A stretch of 64,000 nucleotides of DNA from Actinomycetota bacterium (GTDB lineage: Bacteria; Actinomycetota; Thermoleophilia; Gaiellales; Gaiellaceae), in contig WLID01000005.1 of the NCBI GenBank assembly GCA_009702325.1, forward strand, positions 1 to 64,000, given 5' to 3'. The position numbers and the translations under genes are program-made. The notes under the pieces are model-generated. The model was not told the origin of the DNA, ran no database searches, and saw only the letters and a list, made by a program, of their open reading frames with translations. Below, in pieces: positions 16,175-25,362 of the stretch (within the stretch, counting starts at the first letter, position 1; every line of letters begins with the position of its first letter).

Positions 16175-18048
16175 TTCGACTTCCCGGCGGCAACCATCAC
16201 ACGGCAGGGTGCGTGCTTCAGGACATAGTCGACCGTCACACCAAAGATGTCGCCGTGACGTCCGCGAGGTGCGCCGAGCACGATGATCTGCGACTCGCGG
16301 CGTTCGGCCTCTTCGACGATCGCCCGCCCAGCGTTACGCGCGCGCACGAGACGGTCGACCGTTCGAACACCGTAGGTCGACGTGCGAGCGCGAACGTCAT
16401 CGAGGAGCGCATCGGCCTCATACTCCGCGTCACGCATCTCCGCATCGAGCGGAAGATCGCGGGGAACCACGAGCACGCGGAGAGCGACGATGGTGGCGCG
16501 ACGTTCTGCCGCCAGCCGGGCCGCAAGATCAACCGATTCGCGGCCTTCACGACCGGGCACAACTGGCACAAGAATCTGCCGGTATTCGAGGGCGGCGGCG
16601 GTCCCGATCATCGGTGGCGCCTTGACCGTCTCGAACACGTTCGCCTTCACGTACTTCTGGCGATACGCCGCATACCCAAGCAGCCCCAAACCGAGCCAAC
16701 CGAGACCCACCCACCGAGTCGTCGGATTCTGGACGACGATCACGCAGAACGAGACGCCGGTCGCCAACCCGCCGACGATGGCAAAGAGCGGCCAGTCGAC
16801 GCCCCGCACCCGAAGGTTTGGTCTCGCACGGAACAGGACTTCTTTGTCGCGATCTTTCATCCGCAGCCGCACGATCGAGACGTGTGCCACGGTGAACGAC
16901 AGGGTGGCGCCGAACGAGTAGAGCGTCCCCACGAAATCGGTTGATCCCGGGAGGATCACGATGATCGGGGCGATGCCCGCGAACAGCAGGATCGCGAGCC
17001 ATGGCGTTTTGAACTTCGGATGCAGGCGCCGGAAGATCTCGGGCATCTGCTTGTACGTCGCCATCGAATACGTGATGCGTGACGCACCAATGACGCCAGC
17101 GTTCGTCGCGATGAACAGGATCGTTGCCGCGAGGATGCCGACGTAGTACTGCAGCATGTGCAGAGACAACCCGTGCAGGCCGAGGTAGTCGACAAGCCCG
17201 AGGATCGGGTCGTTCGCGAAACCTCCCTTCTCGGGTGGAAGCGCGAGGAGCGTTGTCATCTTCCCGTCAATGTTCGTCACGGGCATTGCTGACAAGGCGA
17301 TCAGCGGCAACGTGAAGTAGATGGCAAACACGGCCCCCGCCACGAGCTTGTAGGCGTTCGGGACGCTCTTCACCGGATCGCGGGCCTCTTCCGCGAGATT
17401 GGAGACGGTCTCCACCCCCGTGTACGCGAGCATCGCCACAGGGATCGAGATCGCGAAGTTCCCCCACGTCGGTGCGCTACCCCAGTGAATGTTCGAGGTG
17501 ACGATGTGCGCGTCGAAGACGAGCGCGAACCCAAGGCCGACAAGCAGCACCTGTGTTGCAAAGTCGATCACCGCGAGGATGATCGAAAGCTTTGCTGCCT
17601 CCTGAACGCCAACCATGTTCAAGCCCGCGAGCAGCAAGATGACAATCGCGCCGCCAATGATGTCCCACGGGTTCTGCTTCAACGGCTCCCAGAAGATCGA
17701 AAGGTAGTGAGGCACGAAGAACGCCGAGGTGGCGACGGTGACGATGTACACGAGCATCTGCGCCCACGCCGCACCGAAACTCACAAGCTCGTTGAACGCG
17801 TGCCGCGCAAAGCTTGAGGAGCCGCCCGCCTCGGGGTAATGGACAGTCCCTTCTGCATAGCTCGCGGCGGTCGCGGCGAAGATCACGCCCGCGACGACGA
17901 ACACAAGCGGCGTCAGACCAAGAGCAAAGACCGCTGTGAGGCCGAGCGCGTAGTAGATCGACGAGCCGACGTTGCCGTATGCGGTCGCAAACAGCGCCGG
18001 CGTTCCGAGGACGCGTTCAAGTCCGTGAGATTGGCGGCGCCTCGGCAC
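16171..18048 (-). CDS. Second APC-family permease fused to a Usp domain
   Basis: This is a paralogue of the 14111-16003 gene: twelve-helix APC region (YGNVGSSIYYALG, SYAEGTVHYPEAGGSSSFARHA, VAMLAYTGVETVSNLAEEARDP) and a C-terminal Usp domain (YRQILVPVVPGREGRE, IIVLGAPRGRHGD, GVTVDYVLKHAPCRVMV). The start is uncertain; GTG at 18048 gives 625 residues, while TTG at 18090 or GTG at 18075 would add up to 14. None has a clear ribosome site. It heads the run permease, 56-residue protein, permease. Confidence 0.86.
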   Translation of the reverse strand: MPRRRQSHGLERVLGTPALFATAYGNVGSSIYYALGLTAVFALGLTPLVFVVAGVIFAATAASYAEGTVHYPEAGGSSSFARHAFNELVSFGAAWAQMLVYIVTVATSAFFVPHYLSIFWEPLKQNPWDIIGGAIVILLLAGLNMVGVQEAAKLSIILAVIDFATQVLLVGLGFALVFDAHIVTSNIHWGSAPTWGNFAISIPVAMLAYTGVETVSNLAEEARDPVKSVPNAYKLVAGAVFAIYFTLPLIALSAMPVTNIDGKMTTLLALPPEKGGFANDPILGLVDYLGLHGLSLHMLQYYVGILAATILFIATNAGVIGASRITYSMATYKQMPEIFRRLHPKFKTPWLAILLFAGIAPIIVILPGSTDFVGTLYSFGATLSFTVAHVSIVRLRMKDRDKEVLFRARPNLRVRGVDWPLFAIVGGLATGVSFCVIVVQNPTTRWVGLGWLGLGLLGYAAYRQKYVKANVFETVKAPPMIGTAAALEYRQILVPVVPGREGRESVDLAARLAAERRATIVALRVLVVPRDLPLDAEMRDAEYEADALLDDVRARTSTYGVRTVDRLVRARNAGRAIVEEAERRESQIIVLGAPRGRHGDIFGVTVDYVLKHAPCRVMVAAGKSK

Positions 18049-18096
18049 GAGTGGAGAGGTTAGAGGGTACGGCACCCGGACACGCGACAAGAACGC

Positions 18097-18122
18097 CGCG
18101 GGGGAGGTTGCCCTCCCCCGCG
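18097..18122. terminator. Strong GC-rich hairpin after hppA
   Basis: CGCGGGGGAGG (18097-18107) pairs exactly with CCTCCCCCGCG (18112-18122) around a four-base loop. It lies 26 bases past the hppA stop and ahead of the permease operon. Only a weak T-rich tract follows on the reverse strand, so it may act as an intrinsic terminator of the GC-rich type. Confidence 0.65.
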
Positions 18123-18147
18123 TACGTCCGAAAAACGAGTGTCGTGC

Positions 18148-20193
18148 CTACGAGTGAATCGACACGATCAGCGGAATGATCAGGATCGCAACGATGTTCG
18201 TGATCTTGATCATCGGGTTGATCGCCGGGCCCGCCGTGTCCTTGTACGGGTCACCGACGGTGTCTCCCGTTACCGCAGCAGCGTGCGCATCAGAGCCCTT
18301 GCCGCCGAATGCACCATCTTCAATGAGCTTCTTCGCGTTGTCCCACGCACCACCACCGGCCGTCATGGAAATCGCGAGGAAGAGGCCCGTCACGATCGTG
18401 CCAACAAGCAGGCCGCCGAGCATCTTCGCGCTGATGATGCCGACGACGATCGGGAACACGATCGGAATCGCGGCCGGAAGCATCATCGCCTTGAGCGCGG
18501 AGTTCGTGACGATGTCGATCGCCCGTCCGTACTCCGGACGTGACGTGCCCGCCATGATCCCGCTGTCCTCACGGAACTGACGGCGAACCTCTTCGACGAC
18601 CTCGCCACCGACCCGGCCGACCGCCTCCATGGCGAGCGACGCGAACAGGAACGGCATCAGACCGCCAATGAACAGACCGGCGATGACCCACGCGTCCGAG
18701 AGATCGAACATGGTCGCGAGGCCCTGGTCGGAGAGTCCCGTGGTGTAGGAGTCGAACAGCACGAGCGCTGCGAGGGCCGCAGAGCCGATCGCGTAGCCCT
18801 TGGTGACTGCCTTCGTCGTGTTGCCGACAGCGTCGAGCGGGTCGGTGACCGCGCGGACACTTTCAGGAAGGTCGGCCATTTCGGCGATGCCACCGGCGTT
18901 GTCGGTAACCGGGCCGTAGGCGTCAAGTGCGACGATCAGGCCGGTCATCGAAAGCTGAGCCATGACCGCGATACCGATGCCATACAGACCGGCAAACGAG
19001 TGCGCGATCAAGATCCCCGCCGCCAGCACGATCACAGGAAGTGCCGTTGCCTGCATGCCAACAGCGAGACCTTCGATGATGTTCGTTGCGTGTCCCGTTT
19101 GCGAAGCCCGCGCAATCGACTTCACAGGCCCCCACCGCGTGCCGGTGTAGTACTCGGTGATTGCAACAAGCAGGAACGTCACGACGAGGCCGACAATGGC
19201 CGAGAGGTACAGATCCTTGAAGCTGTAGATGCTCCCGTTGAAGGCCTTCGTGATCGGAATGAAACCGATCGCCGAGAGAACCGTGGCGACGAGCACCGCC
19301 TTGTACAGCGCATTGATGATCGCGTTCTCGCCGCGCCCGATGCGAGCGAAGAACGTGCCGATCACCGAGGCGACGATCGAGACGGCACCGAGGGCCAGGG
19401 GGAAGAGATACATGCGAGCGTCAGCAAGGCCCGCTGTCGTACCAAGAAGCATGACTGCGACTGCCGTCACGGCGTAGGTCTCGAACAGGTCGGCTGCCAT
19501 GCCGGCGCAGTCACCGACGTTGTCCCCGACGTTGTCGGCAATCACTGCCGGGTTGCGTGGGTCATCCTCAGGGATACCAGCCTCGATCTTGCCAACGAGG
19601 TCAGCACCGACATCGGCGGCTTTGGTGTAGATGCCGCCACCGAGTCGCGCGAACACGGAAATCAGCGAGCCTCCGAAAGCGAGGCCGACGAGATCCTTGA
19701 TCGCCGAGTCAGGCGAGTTGCCGAGACCACCGGTCAGGAACCAGTAGTAGCCGGCAACGCCAAACAGGCCGAGACCGACGACGAGGAGGCCCGTCACTGA
19801 CCCCGCCCGGAACGCCACATTCAGCGCGGGCTTGATCCCGTCACGTGCTGCCTCAGCTGTGCGGCTATTCGACCGCACGGCGACGTTCATGCCGATAAAA
19901 CCGGCCGCCGCTGAGAGGATCGCGCCGACAGCGAAACCGCCAGCCGCTCCCCATCCGAGCTTGTTGTAGAAGCCGATCAGTGCCAGTGGAACGATCGAGA
20001 CAACAGCGATCGTCTTGTACTGGCGATTGAGGTACGCCGAAGCGCCTTCTTGCACGGCACCCGCGATCTCCCTCATCCGCTCGTTCCCCGCGGGCTGCTT
20101 CAGCAGCCATGCCGTTAGGTATAGACCGTAGGCAACAGCGAGGCCCGCGCAGACTAGGGCTAGGAGCACGGGGTGATGCAGAACCCAATCCAT
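18148..20193 (-). CDS. hppA: K+-independent H+-translocating membrane pyrophosphatase
   Basis: The 681-residue protein has about sixteen membrane helices and the family's acidic catalytic loops ([71 protein letters not shown]). It pumps protons using pyrophosphate hydrolysis. The segment [18 protein letters not shown] has Lys where K+-dependent enzymes have Ala, and Thr three residues on, so this should be the K+-independent class. A GGGGAG ribosome site lies upstream of the ATG. Confidence 0.96.
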   Translation of the reverse strand: MDWVLHHPVLLALVCAGLAVAYGLYLTAWLLKQPAGNERMREIAGAVQEGASAYLNRQYKTIAVVSIVPLALIGFYNKLGWGAAGGFAVGAILSAAAGFIGMNVAVRSNSRTAEAARDGIKPALNVAFRAGSVTGLLVVGLGLFGVAGYYWFLTGGLGNSPDSAIKDLVGLAFGGSLISVFARLGGGIYTKAADVGADLVGKIEAGIPEDDPRNPAVIADNVGDNVGDCAGMAADLFETYAVTAVAVMLLGTTAGLADARMYLFPLALGAVSIVASVIGTFFARIGRGENAIINALYKAVLVATVLSAIGFIPITKAFNGSIYSFKDLYLSAIVGLVVTFLLVAITEYYTGTRWGPVKSIARASQTGHATNIIEGLAVGMQATALPVIVLAAGILIAHSFAGLYGIGIAVMAQLSMTGLIVALDAYGPVTDNAGGIAEMADLPESVRAVTDPLDAVGNTTKAVTKGYAIGSAALAALVLFDSYTTGLSDQGLATMFDLSDAWVIAGLFIGGLMPFLFASLAMEAVGRVGGEVVEEVRRQFREDSGIMAGTSRPEYGRAIDIVTNSALKAMMLPAAIPIVFPIVVGIISAKMLGGLLVGTIVTGLFLAISMTAGGGAWDNAKKLIEDGAFGGKGSDAHAAAVTGDTVGDPYKDTAGPAINPMIKITNIVAILIIPLIVSIHS

Positions 20194-20256
20194 CGCTAGT
20201 AGCTCCCCTCACGAATTGACACGCCGGAACCGGCGCGTCGCATTGTTAACAAGGGG

Positions 20257-20586
20257 TTAGGACGTTGTCGACGCTGACACTTCGACGTACGCCAGCCCCA
20301 GGTTGGCCACCGCATTCGTCAAGTCCTTACGAATGCCTTCTTCAATATGTCCATCAAGAAGAGGCAATAGCGCACGGAGGGTGTCAATGCCAAGTTTTGC
20401 TTCAACGAGATCGCCCGATTCGAGCTTTCCGTAACTGATTGATGCGATCGTCGAGATGGTCGAAAGTAGGAACTCGCTGATCTTCAGCTGGCGCAGCCCG
20501 GCGAGTAGATCGTCGACCTGCGTCTCCCGCGCCGTCTCAGCTTGATCGGCCGCCATCTGCTGCAGCGGATCGTCGTGATCAGACAC
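20257..20586 (-). CDS. DUF1844 protein
   Basis: The GTG at 20586 overlaps the end of the upstream ligase gene by eight bases and gives 109 residues. The centre matches DUF1844: LLAGLRQLKISEFLLSTIST, then LGIDTLRALLPLLDGHIEEG. The family is small, helical and of unknown function, common in actinobacteria. It is translationally coupled to the glutamate-cysteine ligase-like gene. Confidence 0.75.
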   Translation of the reverse strand: MSDHDDPLQQMAADQAETARETQVDDLLAGLRQLKISEFLLSTISTIASISYGKLESGDLVEAKLGIDTLRALLPLLDGHIEEGIRKDLTNAVANLGLAYVEVSASTTS

Positions 20587-21733
20587 CCGGCACTCCGTCG
20601 GCGATCTGCTCCGCGAAGATCTCGGCCAGGCTCCACCCTTCGGCAAGACGTGCGCGCTGACGCTCGGCGGCGTTCTGGGTGGGGATCGTGAGGAACGGTG
20701 CCGCACCGATTTCGCTTGCAACAGGCGAGACCCACTCGAGCAGCTGCTCGATGCGGGCGCGGGCGGCGATCGGCTCGCCACGATCAAAATCGATCAGCTG
20801 GCCCGAGAGGCCGTGACGAATGGCCCGCCAGAAGTTCTCCTCAAGCAACCTGTGCGGCAGGTCGGGCAGCGGCTCGCCCTCGTCGATCGCGCGAGCACAA
20901 CGAACCGCGATCGCATAGGCGAGCGCCGCCAGGCTCTGTGATCCCGCCGCGTCAGGCTGTGCGTCGGCAATGCGAATCTCCACCGTTGGGTAGGCGAGGT
21001 GCGGACGCACGCTCCACCAAAGCTGTGTGTGCTCGTTGATCGACTCGGTGCGGTAGAGGAAATCGACGTAGTCCTCAAAACCCTTCCATCCGTCGTACGC
21101 ATCAGGGATTCCGCAGCGCGGAAACATCTTCGTGAACACCTGGGTGCGCGCCGAATGAAGACCCGAATCGACGTTCTCGACGATCGGCGAACTCGCCGAG
21201 TAGGCGAGCAGTTCGGGCAGGAAGTTCCTGAGCGCGTTGCACACGGCGATCGCGCGGTCTCCACCTTGAATCCCGACGTGAACGTGAAGGCCAAAGGTGT
21301 TGTTGCGCCACACGACGTACCGGAGGATCTCGTCGTTGCGGCGATAGTGCGGCGTGTCGATGATCCGCTGATCCTGCCACCGCGACCACGGGTGAGTGCC
21401 CGTCGATGCGAGCTCGATACCAAGGGGCGCAGCGATCTCGTGCAGCTGTCGGCGGCGCTCAACAATGGCGGCAGCCGCCTGACCGAACTCTTCGCAACGA
21501 CCCGTGCGCACTTCAGCTTCAGACGCGATCAGCTCGCCAATGAAGTCGGGCTCAAGGTCAGTGCCCACAACCGCAGCTTTGAGTTCTTCGAAGCGATTGA
21601 CGAGCTCGCGCGACTCGGGGTCGAGCAACGCAAACTCCTCCTCAACCGCAAGAGTGAAGTCGGTTCCCTCCTCAAATGCCTGCCGTGCAACTGCGAGCTG
21701 CTCGGCGGGAGTGAGTTTCTGTTCCTCGCCCAC
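20579..21733 (-). CDS. Carboxylate-amine ligase of the YbdK/GCS2 family
   Basis: The 384-residue protein matches the GCS2 family (PF04107), ATP-dependent glutamate-cysteine ligases: FTLAVEEEFALLDPE near residue 25, GTHPWSRWQDQRI, FGLHVHVGIQG with the paired His, and WWSVRPHLAYPTVEIRIAD. The reaction joins Glu and Cys through the gamma-carboxyl, feeding glutathione or ergothioneine-type thiols; exact substrates are uncertain for this subfamily. The next gene downstream, DUF1844, overlaps it. Confidence 0.85.
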   Translation of the reverse strand: MGEEQKLTPAEQLAVARQAFEEGTDFTLAVEEEFALLDPESRELVNRFEELKAAVVGTDLEPDFIGELIASEAEVRTGRCEEFGQAAAAIVERRRQLHEIAAPLGIELASTGTHPWSRWQDQRIIDTPHYRRNDEILRYVVWRNNTFGLHVHVGIQGGDRAIAVCNALRNFLPELLAYSASSPIVENVDSGLHSARTQVFTKMFPRCGIPDAYDGWKGFEDYVDFLYRTESINEHTQLWWSVRPHLAYPTVEIRIADAQPDAAGSQSLAALAYAIAVRCARAIDEGEPLPDLPHRLLEENFWRAIRHGLSGQLIDFDRGEPIAARARIEQLLEWVSPVASEIGAAPFLTIPTQNAAERQRARLAEGWSLAEIFAEQIADGVPGV

Positions 21734-21771
21734 GCCCGAAGGCTACCCACGAACCGCGACTCGAACCGCGG

Positions 21772-23022
21772 TTAGGCAAGCAGGCGCTGTGCAACAGACG
21801 CCCACGACCAGCGCGCTACGACCGCCCGTCGGGCTGCCACTTTCAGCCGCTGCCGGTCTGCTTCGGGCAACGCGAGAAGCCGTTCGAGCCGCGCCCGGAG
21901 GTCTGCGGCGTCGTCTGTTGCAAACGACGCGAGGCCCGCCAAGTCGGGCCCATACTCCTCTTCGAGCCCTGCGGCGACCTCAGCAAGCCCCGAGTGCTTT
22001 GCGACGAGCGGCGGACAGCCGGCCGCCGCAGCCTCGGCTGCCACCATGCCGAACGCCTCGGGGAAGATCGACGGCACCACCGACACGTCGGCGAGTGGCA
22101 GCAGGCCAATCAGGTGGCGATGCTCGAACGGCCCCGTGAAGAGCACCTGGCCGCGTGGAAGCTCAGCCGCCTGCGCCTCAAGCTCGGCGCGGTAGTCGCC
22201 AAACCCGACGATCACGCAACGGGCGTCAAGCCCCTTGAGCGCCTCGATCAACAGGTGCACTCCTTTATTACGAATCAGCTTGCCGAAGTACACGATCGTC
22301 GGACGATCACCTTCGAGGAACGTTGCGAGCCGGTCAGCGTTGCCCTCATCTGGTAGCCGCTCGTTGGCATTCCCGGGATTTGGGGCGTCGGCTCGCGCCT
22401 CCGAGAGCAGCAGCGCCAACGCCTCGTCGCGGGGGCGCGGCCGCCACTCGTCGATGTCTACCCCGGGCGGCACCTCATGCACACGTTCGACGTGGCCGAC
22501 GACCTCGTCGAGCACATGGCGGATGTGGGCGGAGCCGACGTAGACCGCGTCTGCCCCCTGGAGCGTCTCCCGGCCCCACGCGCAAAGCTCCGGCCGCCCA
22601 CGCATCGAGTATTCGAGTTCAGACCCGTGCGCCTTGACGCGAAACGGCGCTCCGGAAGCGGCCCCGACCGGGCCGCCAAGCAAGACATGGTTTGTAAACA
22701 CCACATCGGCGGGAAGCAGTTCGCGCAGCGCGGCTGCGTTCGCGGCCACGTACGCCTCTCTCTCGGCGCGCGTGAAATCCTGGAGCAGCCGGGCCTCGAC
22801 GCCCTCGTAGCGGTCGAGCACGAACACTGGGAGCAGCCCGCCTGGCAGGTCTGGACGCACGACAGGAGCCCCTCCGAGGTCGTAGAGGTCGGGATGGCGC
22901 TCCTGACACACGACGGTCACGTCGTGGCCTGCGAGGCGCCACTCGCGCGCAAGCGCTCGTGAGTAGACGTTCGACCCGGTTCCTCCGAGGAGGTACCCGT
23001 GCCACAGGAGGATACGACTCAC
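21772..23022 (-). CDS. GT4-type glycosyltransferase
   Basis: The 416-residue protein begins MSRILLWHGYLLGGTGSNVY, the donor-independent N-lobe of GT-B glycosyltransferases with the Gly-rich loop. Its C-lobe has IVYFGKLIRNKGVHLLIEAL, FTGPFEHRHLIGLLPLADVSVVPS and the E-x7-E region PEAFGMVAAEAAAAG. The acceptor is not predictable. It lies between the ligase gene and rex and may share an mRNA with either. Confidence 0.86.
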   Translation of the reverse strand: MSRILLWHGYLLGGTGSNVYSRALAREWRLAGHDVTVVCQERHPDLYDLGGAPVVRPDLPGGLLPVFVLDRYEGVEARLLQDFTRAEREAYVAANAAALRELLPADVVFTNHVLLGGPVGAASGAPFRVKAHGSELEYSMRGRPELCAWGRETLQGADAVYVGSAHIRHVLDEVVGHVERVHEVPPGVDIDEWRPRPRDEALALLLSEARADAPNPGNANERLPDEGNADRLATFLEGDRPTIVYFGKLIRNKGVHLLIEALKGLDARCVIVGFGDYRAELEAQAAELPRGQVLFTGPFEHRHLIGLLPLADVSVVPSIFPEAFGMVAAEAAAAGCPPLVAKHSGLAEVAAGLEEEYGPDLAGLASFATDDAADLRARLERLLALPEADRQRLKVAARRAVVARWSWASVAQRLLA

Positions 23023-23031
23023 GCGGCGGGT

Positions 23032-23688
23032 CTATCCGAGGTGGAAGTAGAGCGCGTGCAACAGCTCGACCGCCGGGTTGGAGGTATGCACGGTGACGTC
23101 GGGTGGGACGTCGAGCAGCGCCTCCGAGTAGTTGAAGATGATCCGTACGCCAGCTTCGATCAGATCGTTTGCGACCTTCTGCGCGGCCTCGGCGGGAACA
23201 GCGAGGACGCCGACGACGATCTGACGATCGCGCACCTCATCGGTGAGGTTCGCGTACGGAGAGATCGCGACGTCACCGATGAGTTGACCAACCTTCGATG
23301 CATCCGTTTCGTACACGCCCGCAATGTGAATGCCGTGCTCGGCGAAGATCGGCGAGCCAGCGATCGCCTGCCCGAGATGCCCAGCGCCGACAAGCGCAAT
23401 GTTGTGCTGACCCTGCGTGCGGAGAATCGTTCGGATCTCACTGAGGAGGCCATCGATCGAATAGCCGACGCCACGCTTGCCAAATTTGCCGAAGTTCGAG
23501 AAATCGCGACGGATCTGGGTCGCGTTCACGTTCGTGTAATCGGCGATCTCCTGGGACGAGATCCGGTCTTTGCCCATCTTCTTGGCCTGGGTCAAAACTT
23601 GGAGGTACCGGGAGAGCCGCGCGGCGACTCCAACCCCTACACGCCCCTCACCAAGACGGATCGGCTCATTGGCACTTTGCAACATCAC
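23032..23688 (-). CDS. rex: Redox-sensing transcriptional repressor Rex
   Basis: The 218-residue protein has the Rex winged helix (RLSRYLQVLTQ, ISSQEIADYTNVNATQIRRD, FGKFGKRGVGYSI) and a Rossmann NAD(H) domain (IALVGAGHLGQAIA). Rex senses NADH/NAD+ and represses respiratory and fermentative genes. The start is GTG 23688 or the adjoining ATG 23685, after an AAGG ribosome site. A TCACAA / TTGTGA pair lies upstream but spaced too widely (about 21 bases) for a standard Rex operator. Confidence 0.94.
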   Translation of the reverse strand: MMLQSANEPIRLGEGRVGVGVAARLSRYLQVLTQAKKMGKDRISSQEIADYTNVNATQIRRDFSNFGKFGKRGVGYSIDGLLSEIRTILRTQGQHNIALVGAGHLGQAIAGSPIFAEHGIHIAGVYETDASKVGQLIGDVAISPYANLTDEVRDRQIVVGVLAVPAEAAQKVANDLIEAGVRIIFNYSEALLDVPPDVTVHTSNPAVELLHALYFHLG

Positions 23689-23729
23689 AAAGATTCTGCC
23701 TTATCAGTACGGCATAAGGGAAATCGCTG

Positions 23730-24011
23730 TCACAAACTCCGCGGATCGGCCGACATTGTGACGTCGCCCAAAGGTGCTTTTCGAAGGTGCGCAAGCAGCG
23801 GTTCCTCCTCGACCCGATACACCGAGATCCGCTCCCGGTCGACCTCAACGACCGGGATCCACTCGCGGTAGACCGCCTCCAAGGCGGGCACCGCCGTGAT
23901 GTCGATCTCGTCGATCACGAAGCGTTCCTGCTCCGCCAACCGGCCGAGTGCAGAGCGGGCGATGTCGCAGAGGTGACAGTCGCGCCCGACATAGAGCGAC
24001 ACGACCCGCAT
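23730..24011 (-). CDS. Glutaredoxin-like DUF836 thiol protein
   Basis: The 93-residue protein starts at ATG 24011 and reads MRVVSLYVGRDCHLCDIARS, a thioredoxin-fold beta-alpha with a CxxC site (Cys-His-Leu-Cys). EWIPVVEVDRERIS follows in place of the cis-Pro loop. It matches the glutaredoxin-like DUF836 family. Position between glutamate dehydrogenase and rex, all on one strand and two bases after gdh, suggests one redox-related operon. Confidence 0.83.
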   Translation of the reverse strand: MRVVSLYVGRDCHLCDIARSALGRLAEQERFVIDEIDITAVPALEAVYREWIPVVEVDRERISVYRVEEEPLLAHLRKAPLGDVTMSADPRSL

Positions 24012-24013
24012 CG

Positions 24014-25261
24014 CTAGGGGTAGAGGCCGCGGATCATGGTTGCCTCGGCGACACGACCAACACCAAGCGCATAGGCCGCGTTGCGCATCGACGTAGCGTC
24101 GCGTTCGTGAAGCGCCCACGTTTCGGCGAACGCGCGCGTGACAATCGCCTGCAGTCGGGCGTTCACTTCTTCTTCCTTCCAGAAGTACTCCTGCAGTCCC
24201 TGCACCCATTCGAAGTACGAAACGACGACACCGCCAGCGTTCGCCAAGACGTCGGGGAGGACGACGATGCCGCGATCGTTGAGCACCGCGTCTCCCTCAG
24301 GTGTCGTCGGGCCATTTGCTCCCTCGAGCACCAGCGAGGCCTTCACGGCTCCCGCGTTCGCGCCCGTGATCACGTGCTCAAGCGCGCACGGCGCGAGCAC
24401 ATCGCAGTCGAGCGCGAGCAACTCATCGTTCGTAATCCGCTCCCCACCCGGGAAGTCGCTCACTCGTCCGCCTGCCGCCTTGTGCGCAAGAGCGCCAGCG
24501 ATGTTGATGCCCTCGGCGTTGTGAATCCCGCCGGTCGAGTCCGAGATCGCCACAACTGTCGCGCCCTGCTCGACAAGCAAGCGAGCGAGAACGGAACCAA
24601 CATTGCCAAACCCCTGAATGGCAACACGTGTGCCTGCAACGGTCCGGTCGAGCCGCGTCAACGCCTCCTGCAGACAGAACAGCGCTCCGTGCCCCGTTGC
24701 CTCCTCACGTCCGAGCGAGCCGCCAACAGCAAGCGGCTTGCCGGTAACGACACCAAGCACCGAGTGGCCTTGATTCATCGAGTAGGTGTCGAAAATCCAT
24801 GCCATGACGGCCGGGTTTGTGCCCACGTCTGGTGCCGGGATGTCTTTCTCCGGCCCAATCTCGTTCACGATCTCGGTCGTAAAGCGTCGTGTGAGCCGTT
24901 CGAGTTCGCCGAGGCTCAGTGCGTGTGGATCGCATGTGACCCCACCCTTCGCTCCGCCGAATGGCAGCCCCATCAGGGCGCACTTCCACGTCATCCACAT
25001 GGCGAGCGCCTTCGTCGAGTCACACGTGACCGACGGGTGGTAACGAATCCCGCCCTTCGACGGGCCGCGGGCGTTGTTGTGGATCACCCGGTAGCCGGTG
25101 AAGACGTTGATCGACCCGTCGTCCATCGTGACCGGGATCGACACCTCAACCGAGCGTTTGCACGCGGCGAGAACCTCGACGAGATCCGCCTCAATCCCAA
25201 ACGTTGCGGCGGCTTCCCGCAACTGCTGCTGGGCGAGCGAGAACGCGTTACTGGACTCCAT
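24014..25261 (-). CDS. Glutamate dehydrogenase (Glu/Leu/Phe/Val family)
   Basis: The ATG at 25261 has the ribosome site GGAG four bases upstream and gives 415 residues. The catalytic Lys region KCALMGLPFGGAKGG, the dimer contact GPEKDIPAPDVGTNP and the NAD fold GFGNVGSVLARLL are all present, with the conserved Asn in VLEGANGPTTPEGD. It interconverts glutamate with 2-oxoglutarate and ammonia. Length and motifs fit the short hexameric type; cofactor choice is not certain. Confidence 0.93.
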   Translation of the reverse strand: MESSNAFSLAQQQLREAAATFGIEADLVEVLAACKRSVEVSIPVTMDDGSINVFTGYRVIHNNARGPSKGGIRYHPSVTCDSTKALAMWMTWKCALMGLPFGGAKGGVTCDPHALSLGELERLTRRFTTEIVNEIGPEKDIPAPDVGTNPAVMAWIFDTYSMNQGHSVLGVVTGKPLAVGGSLGREEATGHGALFCLQEALTRLDRTVAGTRVAIQGFGNVGSVLARLLVEQGATVVAISDSTGGIHNAEGINIAGALAHKAAGGRVSDFPGGERITNDELLALDCDVLAPCALEHVITGANAGAVKASLVLEGANGPTTPEGDAVLNDRGIVVLPDVLANAGGVVVSYFEWVQGLQEYFWKEEEVNARLQAIVTRAFAETWALHERDATSMRNAAYALGVGRVAEATMIRGLYP

Positions 25262-25362
25262 GAGCTCCTTTCGCGTGAGCAACCCCACTCTACTCCGCCC
25301 TCCCGCGCTCGCAGGTCTTTCTGGACGTCATGGCGACTCACGCCATGTGTCGCCAACCGCTC

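Noticed and set aside
14336..16228. Long 630-codon plus-strand frame
   Set aside because: It is the antisense of the APC-Usp permease and is an Arg/His/Asp-rich low-information product, a common artefact in high-GC DNA.
25330..25354. TGGCGAC/GTCGCCA inverted repeat between tsaD and the glutamate dehydrogenase gene
   Set aside because: Seven-bp arms with no T-run; too weak to call a terminator.
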